Assembly: GCF_041260665.1 (NCBI RefSeq)
Contig: NZ_JBGCCT010000009.1
Location: forward strand, 186,001-250,000
From: Catenulispora sp. GP43
GTDB lineage: Bacteria; Actinomycetota; Actinomycetes; Streptomycetales; Catenulisporaceae
Direction: 5' to 3'
Length of the DNA stretch: 64,000 bases
Positions 40,818 through 48,884 of the stretch are shown piece by piece (position 1 is the first letter of the stretch; each line of letters opens with the position of its first letter). Made by a program: the position numbers and the translations under genes. The notes under the pieces were generated by a model. It was not told the origin of the DNA and searched no databases. It was given only the letters and a program-made list of their open reading frames with translations.

Positions 40818-41912
40818 GCGGGTGCCGTTGCAGTAGTACGCGGTCCCGTTGAAGTACTGGTTGTCCCAGAAGTACAGGTCCGCCCACGTCTGCGGGCCGG
40901 CGTCGCCGTCCACGGCCAGCTTCGGATACGGCGGGGTGCCGCCGGGCGAGTGCACCGTCGGGGAGTTGTTGCAGCCCTGGAAGGCGGTCAGCGCCGACTG
41001 CGTGTCCGAGCCCCAGGAGCCGTCGATCGCCAGCGGCTTGATGCCCAGCTCGGACTTCTTGAGCAGGCACTGGAGCTGCTTGACCGCGTTGGTGTTGGTC
41101 GTGCCCTGCTTGATGTCCGGCATCTGCGAGGCCGGCAGGTCCAGGTACGTGCAGTCGCTGGAGGGCTTGGCGGCCGTGGTGGTCGTCTTCGGCGGCGGCG
41201 GCGCGGTGGTCACCGGCGTGATCGGCTTGGGCGCGCTGGTGGCCGGGTTCGACGGCGCCGGGGCGCCGGAGTGCGAGGTCGCCGGGCTGCCGGGGTGCGT
41301 GGAGGTGCCGCCGCCGGAGGCCGAGGTCGAACCGCCGCCGTTCGTGGACTGACCCTGCTGGCCGCCGGTGGTGGCGCCGCCGGTCGAGGTCGAGGCCGGG
41401 TTGCCCGGCATGGCGTCGCCCTGGGCGCCGTTGGTCGAACCGGCCGCGATGTCATCGCCGTCGGGCTTGCCGTTGCCGTTCGCGACGACCCCGGAGCCGT
41501 TGCCGGCGTTGCTGCCGGACTCGGAGGCGCCGGCGCCGGCCAGCGAGGCGGCGTCGGGCTTCTTGTGGGGCGATCCGCCGCTCATGAAGGCGACCGCGCC
41601 GCCGATGCCGACCACGGCCACCACGGCCAGGGCCGAGGCGATGAGGGTCCTGCGCCGGCGGAGGTCGCCGGGGCCCTGGTCGCCGGGACCGAAACCGCCG
41701 GGTCCCTCGGGACCGCCGCCGTTGAGCGGCATCCCGTAGGGCGACATCATCGGCGGCGGGGCCGGGCTGCCGGGCGGGGCCATCGGCGGCGGCGCAGGCT
41801 GCCCGGGGTCCTGCGGCGACGACGACTGGTGCGGCGACATATAAGGCGGCTGCGCGGCGCCGGACGGTGACTGGGGCGTCCCCCATGGTGTGTTGTTGTC
41901 GGGCGAGCTCAT
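40815..41912 (-). CDS. Membrane protein with C-terminal peptidoglycan-binding domain
   Basis: A 365-residue protein. Residues 1-90 are Pro/Gly-rich and cytoplasmic, a single membrane helix follows (TLIASALAVVAVVGIGGAVA), and a long Ser/Thr/Gly-rich extracytoplasmic linker leads to a C-terminal domain of about 110 residues (AVKQLQCLLKKSELGIKPLA, IDGSWGSDTQSALTAFQ, LAVDGDAGPQTWADL) that matches peptidoglycan-binding domain 1. It would bind the cell wall from the outer face of the membrane. The linker is encoded by short G/C repeats. ATG 41912 has no SD, and TACGAT lies 8 nt upstream. Confidence 0.85.
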   Translation of the reverse strand: MSSPDNNTPWGTPQSPSGAAQPPYMSPHQSSSPQDPGQPAPPPMAPPGSPAPPPMMSPYGMPLNGGGPEGPGGFGPGDQGPGDLRRRRTLIASALAVVAVVGIGGAVAFMSGGSPHKKPDAASLAGAGASESGSNAGNGSGVVANGNGKPDGDDIAAGSTNGAQGDAMPGNPASTSTGGATTGGQQGQSTNGGGSTSASGGGTSTHPGSPATSHSGAPAPSNPATSAPKPITPVTTAPPPPKTTTTAAKPSSDCTYLDLPASQMPDIKQGTTNTNAVKQLQCLLKKSELGIKPLAIDGSWGSDTQSALTAFQGCNNSPTVHSPGGTPPYPKLAVDGDAGPQTWADLYFWDNQYFNGTAYYCNGTR

Positions 41913-41920
41913 GGTCGGTC

Positions 41921-41926
41921 ATCGTA
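41921..41926 (-). promoter_or_regulatory. Candidate -10 (TACGAT), leaderless-type
   Basis: On the minus strand TACGAT is 8 nt before ATG 41912. Confidence 0.45.
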
Positions 41927-42058
41927 TCTTCGCCCGCACCGGGACCGGTCCCCGCCCCGGCAAAGCGCGGGTAAAACAACCCTCGCGGCACGCCGACTGG
42001 CCACGAACCTCGACAAACGTGTTGTGGCCGGGCACCGCCGGGCGGGATCATCGAGGGC

Positions 42059-43351
42059 ATGACGCTGCCCCGCCAGCGCCCTCAGGGGCCTGCCACGCGC
42101 CCGGCTCCCGACCCCGACGGACACCCGCCGGCCTCGGCATCCGACAGGCGCACCGAGACCGACACCGCAAGCGACCCCTCGAGCGACCCCTCGAGCGATC
42201 CCGGAGACCGGCTGCCGTTCCGGGTCACCATCGACGACTCCGACACCCCGTACGACGTGGTGGACGCGCTGCTGCTGACCCCGTTCACCACCGGCGTGCA
42301 GCCGCACGCCCGGCACGCCCGCCTGGACGCGCTGCGCGAGGACGCGACCCTGGTCCCGGCCGAGGGCCGGGTCCTGCGCTCGGTCGTGGAGGACAAGCGG
42401 GAGTCCTGCCTGACCGCCGGCGCGGGCTGGACGGCGCGCTCGGTGCGCTGGTCCAGCGGCGGCGGCGAGGTCACCGTGGTCGCCGAGACCCCGGAGCTGG
42501 CGGCCAAGATCCTGGAGCAGGCCACCGACGGCGTGGCCGCCGAGGAGGAGCCGGAGGAGGAGAAGGTCTCCGTCGGCTTCTGGTACGCGGCCCCGCAGCG
42601 CGGCCCGTATCGCACGGTCCGCACCATCACGGCCGAGCCGTGGGAGGCCGTCCGCAACAACTACGCGGCCTCGGCCGCAACCGCCATGGACAAGCTGATG
42701 GCGGTCCGCCGCACCGAGGCCGCCGGCCGCATGATCCTGCTGCACGGCGCCCCCGGCACCGGCAAGACCACCGCGCTGCGCACCCTGGCCCGCGAGTGGC
42801 GCGACTGGTGCCAGGTCGACTACGTCCTGGACCCCGACGCCCTGTTCTCCTCCCCCGGCTACCTCATGGAAGTCGCGATGGGCGTGGAGTACCACGGCCA
42901 CGGCGACGACGAGGAGAACCGCCGCCGCTGGCGCCTGCTGCTGCTGGAGGACTGCGACGAGCTGATCCGCGGCGAGGCCAAGGCCACCAGCGGCCAGGCC
43001 CTGTCCCGGCTGCTGAACCTCACCGACGGCCTGCTCGGCCAGGGCCGCGACGTCCTGGTCGCGATCACCACCAACGAGAACCTGGCCAGCCTGCACCCGG
43101 CGGTCATAAGGCCCGGGCGCTGCCTGGCGCAGATCGAGGTCGGCCCGCTCCCCCGCGCCGAGGCCCTGGCCTGGCTGGACCGCGAGGGCGCCGACCCGTC
43201 GCGGGTCGCGGCCGCGCGCCTCGGGCGCGGCGCCGCGGGCTCCGGCGGCCCGATCGGCGGGGTGACGCTGGCCGAGCTGATCGCGGCCCGGGACGGGAAC
43301 GAGCCGGTCGCCTCGGCGGGCGACGACAGCGGGACGGGGCTGTATCTGTAG
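42059..43351 (+). CDS. AAA-family ATPase (DUF5925-type)
   Basis: A 430-residue protein. Residues 1-55 are disordered with DPSSDPSSDP repeats. About residues 55-215 form a specific domain (VTIDDSDTPYDVVDALLLTP and VSVGFWYAAPQRGPYRTVRT), matching the DUF5925 arrangement in actinobacteria. The AAA domain follows: Walker A HGAPGTGKTTALR, Walker B LLLLEDCDELI, sensor-1 AITTNENL and an arginine finger-like RPGRCLAQIE. No protease or helicase domain is attached. Its partner is unknown. It is divergent from the peptidoglycan-binding membrane gene, and its promoter region has no clear SD. Confidence 0.88.
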   Translation: MTLPRQRPQGPATRPAPDPDGHPPASASDRRTETDTASDPSSDPSSDPGDRLPFRVTIDDSDTPYDVVDALLLTPFTTGVQPHARHARLDALREDATLVPAEGRVLRSVVEDKRESCLTAGAGWTARSVRWSSGGGEVTVVAETPELAAKILEQATDGVAAEEEPEEEKVSVGFWYAAPQRGPYRTVRTITAEPWEAVRNNYAASAATAMDKLMAVRRTEAAGRMILLHGAPGTGKTTALRTLAREWRDWCQVDYVLDPDALFSSPGYLMEVAMGVEYHGHGDDEENRRRWRLLLLEDCDELIRGEAKATSGQALSRLLNLTDGLLGQGRDVLVAITTNENLASLHPAVIRPGRCLAQIEVGPLPRAEALAWLDREGADPSRVAAARLGRGAAGSGGPIGGVTLAELIAARDGNEPVASAGDDSGTGLYL

Positions 43352-43379
43352 GTAGGTCTGTGGGGGGGTGGCGGCGGCC

Positions 43380-44363
43380 TTAGTTCCCGGCTGACTGGAA
43401 GGGGAACGTGCGCCCCACGAACACCTGGCCGTTGTAGCCGTAGTGCTGCTCCAGCAGGGGAACGACCGTGCCCGGATCCGAGGCGAAGATGGTGATCGTG
43501 CCGTTCGACTGGAGCGAGGTGGCGAACACCACGCCCTGGTTCTTCCAGTAGTCGGTGTCCTGCTCCAGCCGGTGGCCCAGGAACCACTGTTCGGAGGCGT
43601 CCAGAACCGTGTCCTGGAACACCACCTTGAACGGCGCGGCGGCGCTAATCGCGGCAGCCGCCAGCGACGAGTCGGTGTAGGGCTTGCGGTACACGACGAT
43701 CGGGCTCGCGTCATAGACGGACGCGGCGTCGAACCCGCCGTTGGTGTAGTCCTGGCCGGTCAAGCCGACTCCCATGAAGGAGTTCTGGTGGCTGGACTGC
43801 AGCGCGTTCTGAACGCGGTCGACAGCCTTCTCCTTCGGTGCGTTCCACCAACTGGGGTCCGTCACCGGGGTGGCTGACCGAGACAGTGTCGCCGGCGGTG
43901 GCATCAGCGGTGTCGGCGGCGGCGTGAGGGGCGCCCCCGTCGAGGCCGAAGGCGAAGACGTCGCCGTGGGGGCCGAAGGGGCCGCGGTCGTGGACGCGGC
44001 GTAGGCACCCGGAGCGATCCTGGCGTCGGCGACCCCTGATACGTGACCGCCTCCCCACCCGGCCAGCGGCACGACGGCCAGCGCCGCGACGGCGATCACC
44101 GCCACCGCGCCGGCGCCGGCCAGCGCCCTCGCCACGGCCCGGCGCCGTGCGGCGCCGGCCATCGCGCGGTCGCCGAGCGCCGGCGTGACGGAGAAGTCGG
44201 GTATGGCCGCCATGAGGAGTTCGCGGACCCGTTCGTCGAGGCCGTCGAAGTCCTCGAGGTCGTCGAGGTCCTCGAGGTCCTCGATCTCGCCCCGCCCGTC
44301 TCTTGCGCCCGCGACACCGCGGCCGCCGTCCAAGCGCTCGTCGAAGCCGCCTTCGTGCGTCAT
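43380..44363 (-). CDS. Membrane protein, likely partner of the adjacent sigma factor
   Basis: A 327-residue protein. The cytoplasmic N-terminus (~85 residues) carries an acidic leucine-rich repeat, DLEDLDDLEDFDGLDERV, then a membrane helix (AVAVIAVAALAVVPLAGWGG), a Thr/Pro/Ser-rich external linker and a C-terminal domain of about 170 residues (PVTDPSWWNAPKEKAVDRVQ, PIVVYRKPYTDSSLAAAAIS, VVPLLEQHYGYNGQVFVGR) of unknown fold. The ATG overlaps the sigma-factor stop by 4 nt (ATGA). The layout suggests an anti-sigma factor or signal sensor, but no known anti-sigma domain is visible, so this is inference. Confidence 0.7.
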   Translation of the reverse strand: MTHEGGFDERLDGGRGVAGARDGRGEIEDLEDLDDLEDFDGLDERVRELLMAAIPDFSVTPALGDRAMAGAARRRAVARALAGAGAVAVIAVAALAVVPLAGWGGGHVSGVADARIAPGAYAASTTAAPSAPTATSSPSASTGAPLTPPPTPLMPPPATLSRSATPVTDPSWWNAPKEKAVDRVQNALQSSHQNSFMGVGLTGQDYTNGGFDAASVYDASPIVVYRKPYTDSSLAAAAISAAAPFKVVFQDTVLDASEQWFLGHRLEQDTDYWKNQGVVFATSLQSNGTITIFASDPGTVVPLLEQHYGYNGQVFVGRTFPFQSAGN

Positions 44364-44893
44364 ACCGAGACCTCCTGGGCTCGCTGGGTTCGGGTGAGCC
44401 GGGTGCGCAGGGCGGCGAGCGCCTTCGAGCTCTGGCTCTTCACGGTCCCCGTGCTGCATCCCAACTGCGCCGCCGTCTCGGCCTCGGACATGTCGAGGTA
44501 GTAGCGCAGCAGCACGACCGCGCGCTGCCGCGGCGGCAGCGCGCGCAGCGCGGCGCCGAGCACCGAGCGGTCGTCCACGGCGTCGAAGGCCGATCCCCCG
44601 AGTCCCCACGCGCCGTCGCGCGGCGGCTCCCAGCCCGGCGCGTGCCCCGAGGGCACCTCGCCGTGCCACTTGCGCCGCCACCACGAGGTCGCGGTGGTGA
44701 TCATCGTCCTGCGCAGGTAGGGCTCCAGCGCGCCGTCGCAGGCCAGCCGCTCCCAGCGCGGCAGCACCTTCACCAGCGCGGTCTGCAGCAGGTCCTCGGC
44801 CAGGTGCACGTCACCGGTCAGGACCCAGGCGGCGCGCAGGAGAGGAGCCTGGCGCGCCGCCAGGAACTCCCTGAAACCTTCCGGTTCTCGCAC
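44360..44893 (-). CDS. SigE-family RNA polymerase sigma factor
   Basis: A 177-residue extracytoplasmic-function-type sigma factor of the SigE family. Region 2 includes GDVHLAEDLLQTALVKVLPR and EPYLRRTMITTATSWWRRKW. Region 4 is LPPRQRAVVLLRYYLDMSEA followed by the HTH QLGCSTGTVKSQSSKALAAL. GTG 44893 is preceded by GGGGGAACAA. It is followed, with a 4-nt overlap, by a membrane protein that probably governs it. NO synthase lies 94 nt upstream in the same orientation. Confidence 0.92.
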   Translation of the reverse strand: MREPEGFREFLAARQAPLLRAAWVLTGDVHLAEDLLQTALVKVLPRWERLACDGALEPYLRRTMITTATSWWRRKWHGEVPSGHAPGWEPPRDGAWGLGGSAFDAVDDRSVLGAALRALPPRQRAVVLLRYYLDMSEAETAAQLGCSTGTVKSQSSKALAALRTRLTRTQRAQEVSV

Positions 44894-44986
44894 CTTGTTC
44901 CCCCGTCGCCGCCAGGCCAGGACGACGCCCGAGCGGGCGCCCTCCCTCCTGACGCGACGGGGGGCCGATGAGGTTGCCGCGGACTT

Positions 44987-46129
44987 TCAGGGTTCGTGCC
45001 GGACGAAGTTCGGCCGGACGTCCGCCTCGTCGTAGTACCGGTGGAACACCGCCGTGGCACCGCCGGACAGCGGCGGCACGATCCACGACCACTCCGCCGG
45101 ACACACCCTTCCGGCGCGCTCCTCCTTGGCCACGTGTTTCAGGAACCTGTGCGCCTCGGTGTGGTGGTCGGCGATGGTGACGCCGGCCTGTTCGTAGGAG
45201 TGCAGGACCGCGACGTTCAGCTCGACCAGGGCCTGGTCGCGCCACAGCGTGCGGTCGGTCGTGGTGTCCAGGCCGAGGTTCGCCGCGATCGTCGGGAGCA
45301 GGTCGTAGCGGTCGGCGTCGGCGAGGTTCCGGGAGCCGATCTCGGTGCCCATGTACCAGCCGTTGAACGGCGCGCAGGGATAGTGCAGGCCGCCGACCTC
45401 CAGGCACATGTCGCTGATCACCGGGACCGCGTGCCAGCGCAGGGCCAGGTCGGCGAACCAGGGGTGCCGGGGGTGGGACAGCGGGACTTCCAGGACGCAG
45501 TCCTGCGGCAGCACATGGACATAGGGCCGGTATCCGGGGGCCTCGATGACCAGCGGGAGGACGTCGAAGGCCGTGCCGTGGCCGTACCAGCCGAGGGTGC
45601 GCACGGTGTCGGTCAGCGCGATGTTGCGCGGATCGCCCACCACCCCGCCGTCCTCGACCCGGTATCCGGCGTAGCGGACGAACTGTTCGTTGTGGATGCG
45701 CGGGCCGGGAAGCCCGGGGCGATCCGGGGCGAAGACGGTGATGGTCGGGCGGATCCGGCCTTCGTTCGTGGCCTCGCGCAGATGCCTGACACACTCCGCC
45801 GCGATCCGCACCGGCCGGTCGGTCCGGCGGTGGTCGCGCAGTTTCAGCGACTGCCAATACAGGCGGCCGATGCAGCGGGAGGAGTTGCGCCAGGCGACGC
45901 GGGCGCCGTATTCGAGTTCGGCGAAGGTGTGGTCGTAGCTGCCGTCGGCGGCGATCGCGGCGGCCACGGCGCGGCGGCGGCCGGGCAGTTCGGCGGTGCG
46001 GCCGAGCTCGGTGTAGCACTGGTGCAGGAAGCGATCCGCTTCCTCGGAGAGTTCTTCGACACTGGACAGGCTGGCGCGACTGGATAATCGTTCGGCGGGG
46101 CGCTTCTGGCGTATCGCGTGACGGAACAC
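44987..46129 (-). CDS. nos: Nitric oxide synthase oxygenase domain protein
   Basis: A 380-residue bacterial NOS. The heme-thiolate cysteine is in WRNSSRCIGRLYWQSL, and other hallmark blocks are APDRPGLPGPRIHNEQFVRYAGYR (in part), ALRWHAVPVISDMCLEVGG, PFNGWYMGTEIGSRNLADAD (with the substrate-binding Glu) and WSWIVPPLSGGATAVFHRYY. It makes NO from arginine using electrons from an unlinked reductase, since bacterial enzymes lack the reductase domain. The GTG start at 46129 has AGGGGA upstream. Divergent from the DUF6295 gene. Confidence 0.95.
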   Translation of the reverse strand: MFRHAIRQKRPAERLSSRASLSSVEELSEEADRFLHQCYTELGRTAELPGRRRAVAAAIAADGSYDHTFAELEYGARVAWRNSSRCIGRLYWQSLKLRDHRRTDRPVRIAAECVRHLREATNEGRIRPTITVFAPDRPGLPGPRIHNEQFVRYAGYRVEDGGVVGDPRNIALTDTVRTLGWYGHGTAFDVLPLVIEAPGYRPYVHVLPQDCVLEVPLSHPRHPWFADLALRWHAVPVISDMCLEVGGLHYPCAPFNGWYMGTEIGSRNLADADRYDLLPTIAANLGLDTTTDRTLWRDQALVELNVAVLHSYEQAGVTIADHHTEAHRFLKHVAKEERAGRVCPAEWSWIVPPLSGGATAVFHRYYDEADVRPNFVRHEP

Positions 46130-46220
46130 GGGAATCCCCTACGCTCGACGGGCGAATGCAGAGCGTCATCGTATGTCTACAACTGGTGTTCGTACTACCG
46201 ATTGTGAGGATCCCGTCCCG

Positions 46221-46514
46221 ATGTGCACTTACCAGACCTTCAAGCTGGCCGTGGCCGGCAGCGCCAAGGGCACCCCGAACTGGATCCGCGTCACCGAGGC
46301 CAGCGTCTACTACGACCATCCGGTGCACGCCACCGACGAGCACACGCTGAACATCGACCTGCGCAATCCCGAGCGCGGGCCGTCTGCGCGCATCGCCGTG
46401 GAGCTGACCGCGCAGGCGGCCTACGACCTGGCGCAAGCCATTCTCACGGCGTTGGAGAGCGTGCCGGAGGGGATGCTCCCGCCAGGACTACTCATCGGCA
46501 CATCGCGGGTCTAA
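46221..46514 (+). CDS. DUF6295-family small protein
   Basis: A 97-residue protein. The opening MCTYQTFKLAVAGSAKGTPN and the segments ASVYYDHPVHATDEHTLNID and ARIAVELTAQAAYDLAQAIL are the actinobacterial DUF6295 pattern. Function unknown. A likely beta-rich small domain. The ATG at 46221 is preceded by GAGGATCCC-like sequence. It is divergent from the NO synthase, and its stop overlaps the -10 of the next gene. Confidence 0.85.
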   Translation: MCTYQTFKLAVAGSAKGTPNWIRVTEASVYYDHPVHATDEHTLNIDLRNPERGPSARIAVELTAQAAYDLAQAILTALESVPEGMLPPGLLIGTSRV

Positions 46515-46517
46515 CGT
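46512..46517 (+). promoter_or_regulatory. Candidate -10 (TAACGT), leaderless-type
   Basis: TAACGT overlaps the preceding stop codon and lies 7 nt before ATG 46525, which has no SD. Confidence 0.5.
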
Positions 46518-46524
46518 CGTAGAC

Positions 46525-48117
46525 ATGGCCACCGACGACGCACAGACCGATACCGGGAGTGTCTACGACTATGTCGTCGTCGGAGCCGGCTCAGCCGGAT
46601 CCGCGGTGGCCGCGCGCCTGTCGGAGGACCCGGGCTGCCGGGTGGCGCTGCTGGAGGCGGGACCGGCGGACCGCAACCCGCTGATCCACATCCCGGCCGC
46701 GTTCTCCGAGCTCTTCGAGAGCAAGGTCGACTGGGCCTACCGCACCGTCAACCAGCCCAAGCTCGGCGGGCGCCGGATCTACTGGCCGCGCGGCCGGATG
46801 CTCGGCGGGTCCTCGTCGATCAACGCCATGATGTGGGTGCCCGGCCACCCGGCGGACTACGAGGAGTGGGCCGCGGCCGCGGGCCCGGCCTGGGGCCCGG
46901 ACGAGTTCGGGGCCGCGCTGCGCCGCGTCGAGGCCTTCACCGCCGCCCCGGACGGCGCCGAGCACGGCGCGACGGGCCCGGTGCGCGTCGAGGACCTGCG
47001 CTCGCCGCATCCGCTGACGGCCCGCTTCCTGGAGGCGTGCGCGGCCTTGGGCGTCCCGGGCACGCAGACCGCCGTGACCCAGCACGAGGGCCGCCGCTGG
47101 TCGGCCGCCGACGCCTACCTCAAGCCCGCGCGCTCGCGCCCCAACCTGGTCGTGCACACCGGCGCGCTGGCCACCCGGGTGCTGTTCCACGACCGCCGCG
47201 CGACCGGCGTGCGCTACCTGGACGGCCGCCGCATCGCCTCGGTGGCGGCCCGCCGGGAGGTGATCCTGTGCGGCGGCACGGTGAACACCCCGCAGTTGCT
47301 GATGCTCTCCGGCGTCGGCCCCGCCGACCACCTGAAGCGGCGCGGCGTCAAGATCGTGGCCGACCTCCCGGAGGTCGGCCGCAACCTTCGCGACCACCTG
47401 GCCGCCGGCATAGTGGTAAAGGCGAAGAACACCAAGACCCTGATCAGCGGCCGCACCCCGGCCGGCTTCGCGCGCTACCTGGCCAAGCACGAGGGTCTGC
47501 TGTCGTCGAACGTCGGCGAGGCGTACCTGTACACCACCAGCGCCGAGGACCTGGACCTGCCGGACATCGAGGTGGTCTTCGCCCCGGTGGCCTTCCTCGA
47601 CGAGGGTCTCACCCGCCCGAAGGAACACGGCTTCACGATCAGCGCGGTCCTGCAGAAACCCGCCTCGCACGGCACGATCACCCTGTCCACCCTGGATCCC
47701 ACCGCCGCCCCCACCATCGACCCGGCCTATCTGACCGACCCGGAGGGTCTGGACTACGCGACGCTGACCCGCGGCGTCGCCCTCTGCGAGAAGATCGCGG
47801 CCGCGCCGCAACTGGCGCGCTACAACGACGGCTACATGCTGCTGCCCGACCTGTCCGGCGAGGAACTGTACGAGGCCTCGATCCGCCGCTACGCCCAGAC
47901 GCTGTACCACCCGGTCGGCACCTGCCGCATGGGCTCCGACCCCGACTCGGTGGTGGACCCGGAACTGCGGGTCCGCGGCACCGAGGGGCTGCGGGTGGCC
48001 GACGCCTCGGTGATGCCGGCGATCATCCGGGGTCACACGAACGCGCCGGCGATCGTGATCGGGGAGAAGGCCGCGGAGTTGGTGAAGGACGCGGAGCGGA
48101 CGGCGCGGAGGGGGTGA
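46525..48117 (+). CDS. GMC-family FAD oxidoreductase
   Basis: A 530-residue glucose-methanol-choline oxidoreductase. The N-terminal FAD-binding motif is YDYVVVGAGSAGSAVAARLS, followed by PRGRMLGGSSSINAMMWVPG (GMC signature 1), EVILCGGTVNTPQLLMLSGV (signature 2), and the catalytic His region in YHPVGTCRMGSDPDSVVDPE. It is closest in layout to choline dehydrogenase and long-chain alcohol dehydrogenases. The donor alcohol is unknown. No betaine aldehyde dehydrogenase is adjacent, so a role in betaine synthesis is not supported here. Confidence 0.92.
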   Translation: MATDDAQTDTGSVYDYVVVGAGSAGSAVAARLSEDPGCRVALLEAGPADRNPLIHIPAAFSELFESKVDWAYRTVNQPKLGGRRIYWPRGRMLGGSSSINAMMWVPGHPADYEEWAAAAGPAWGPDEFGAALRRVEAFTAAPDGAEHGATGPVRVEDLRSPHPLTARFLEACAALGVPGTQTAVTQHEGRRWSAADAYLKPARSRPNLVVHTGALATRVLFHDRRATGVRYLDGRRIASVAARREVILCGGTVNTPQLLMLSGVGPADHLKRRGVKIVADLPEVGRNLRDHLAAGIVVKAKNTKTLISGRTPAGFARYLAKHEGLLSSNVGEAYLYTTSAEDLDLPDIEVVFAPVAFLDEGLTRPKEHGFTISAVLQKPASHGTITLSTLDPTAAPTIDPAYLTDPEGLDYATLTRGVALCEKIAAAPQLARYNDGYMLLPDLSGEELYEASIRRYAQTLYHPVGTCRMGSDPDSVVDPELRVRGTEGLRVADASVMPAIIRGHTNAPAIVIGEKAAELVKDAERTARRG

Positions 48118-48124
48118 CGGCCGT

Positions 48125-48144
48125 CCCGACCTGCGACGGTCGGG
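48125..48144 (+). terminator. Hairpin after the GMC oxidoreductase
   Basis: CCCGACC (48125-48131) and GGTCGGG (48138-48144) with a 6-nt loop. No T-tract. It may be a terminator or incidental. Confidence 0.5.
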
Positions 48145-48257
48145 GCCGGAACCGTCCTCGGGTGGCGGCCTCAACCGACCTGCCCGAGGCTGGGACGTGG
48201 GCCGCGGCGGCGCGTGACCGCCGGGCGGGCGCGGCCCGAGTGTCAGGAGCTCGCGAC

Positions 48258-48851
48258 ATGGCCGGTTTCGACATCACCGCGCTGCTGAACCAGCTCATGG
48301 GCAAGCAGCAGCAACAGCAGGCGCAGCCTACGCAGCAGGGCCAGACAGGTGAGCAGGCCCCGGTGCCGGCGAACGCCATGGGCGCGGCGCCCAGCGGCGG
48401 CGGGGCCGGCGGGCTCGGGAACCTGCTCAGCAGCGGCATGATCCAGAAGCTCGCGCCGATGATCGGCGGACTGCTCGCCGGCGGTGGTCTGTCGAAGCTC
48501 ATGGAGGGCCTCAAGGGGGCCGGGGCCGGTTCGCAGGCGAGGTCGTGGGTCAGCGCCGACCAGCCGAACCAGCCGGTCAGCGGGGAGCAGATCACGCAGG
48601 CGCTCGGGCCGGAGCAGATCTCGCAGGTCGCCAACACCCTCGGCATGACCAACGAGCAGGCCGCGCAGACCATGGCGACCGCGCTTCCCCAGGTCGTCGA
48701 CGCGATGACGCCCGAAGGCCACCTGCCGGAGGGTGCCGTGGCCGGCGCTTCCGGCGCCGCGGGCCCGGCCTCGTCACCAGCCCAGAACACGCAGGCCCAG
48801 AACCGCCCGGAGGCCGGTGGGACCTCTGGCGGAATGCCGCAAGGGGGTTGA
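48258..48851 (+). CDS. YidB/DUF937-family protein
   Basis: A 197-residue protein. The core is SSGMIQKLAPMIGGLLAGGG with SWVSADQPNQPVSGEQITQA and LGPEQISQVANTLGMTNEQA, the YidB-family helical bundle. The N-terminus has a Gln-rich tract (KQQQQQAQPTQQGQ) and the C-terminus is an Ala/Gly/Ser/Pro tail. The family is of uncertain function, sometimes associated with envelope proteins. CAGGAG is 8 nt before the ATG. A gap of 140 nt containing a hairpin separates it from the GMC gene. Confidence 0.82.
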   Translation: MAGFDITALLNQLMGKQQQQQAQPTQQGQTGEQAPVPANAMGAAPSGGGAGGLGNLLSSGMIQKLAPMIGGLLAGGGLSKLMEGLKGAGAGSQARSWVSADQPNQPVSGEQITQALGPEQISQVANTLGMTNEQAAQTMATALPQVVDAMTPEGHLPEGAVAGASGAAGPASSPAQNTQAQNRPEAGGTSGGMPQGG

Positions 48852-48872
48852 TCGGCCCCGGTGGGTGATCGC

Positions 48873-48878
48873 TACCAT
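48873..48878 (+). promoter_or_regulatory. Candidate -10 (TACCAT) of the PRPP-synthetase-like gene
   Basis: TACCAT lies 6 nt before ATG 48885. TTGATC (48848-48853) 19 nt upstream may be the -35. Confidence 0.55.
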
Positions 48879-48884
48879 GCAGGC

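Noticed and set aside
44894-44986. Additional small gene between NO synthase and the sigma factor
   Set aside because: The 93-nt gap has no frame with a ribosome-binding site and plausible length.
46525-48117. Choline dehydrogenase for glycine betaine synthesis
   Set aside because: The GMC fold is clear, but there is no betaine aldehyde dehydrogenase or transporter next to it, so the specific substrate is left open.
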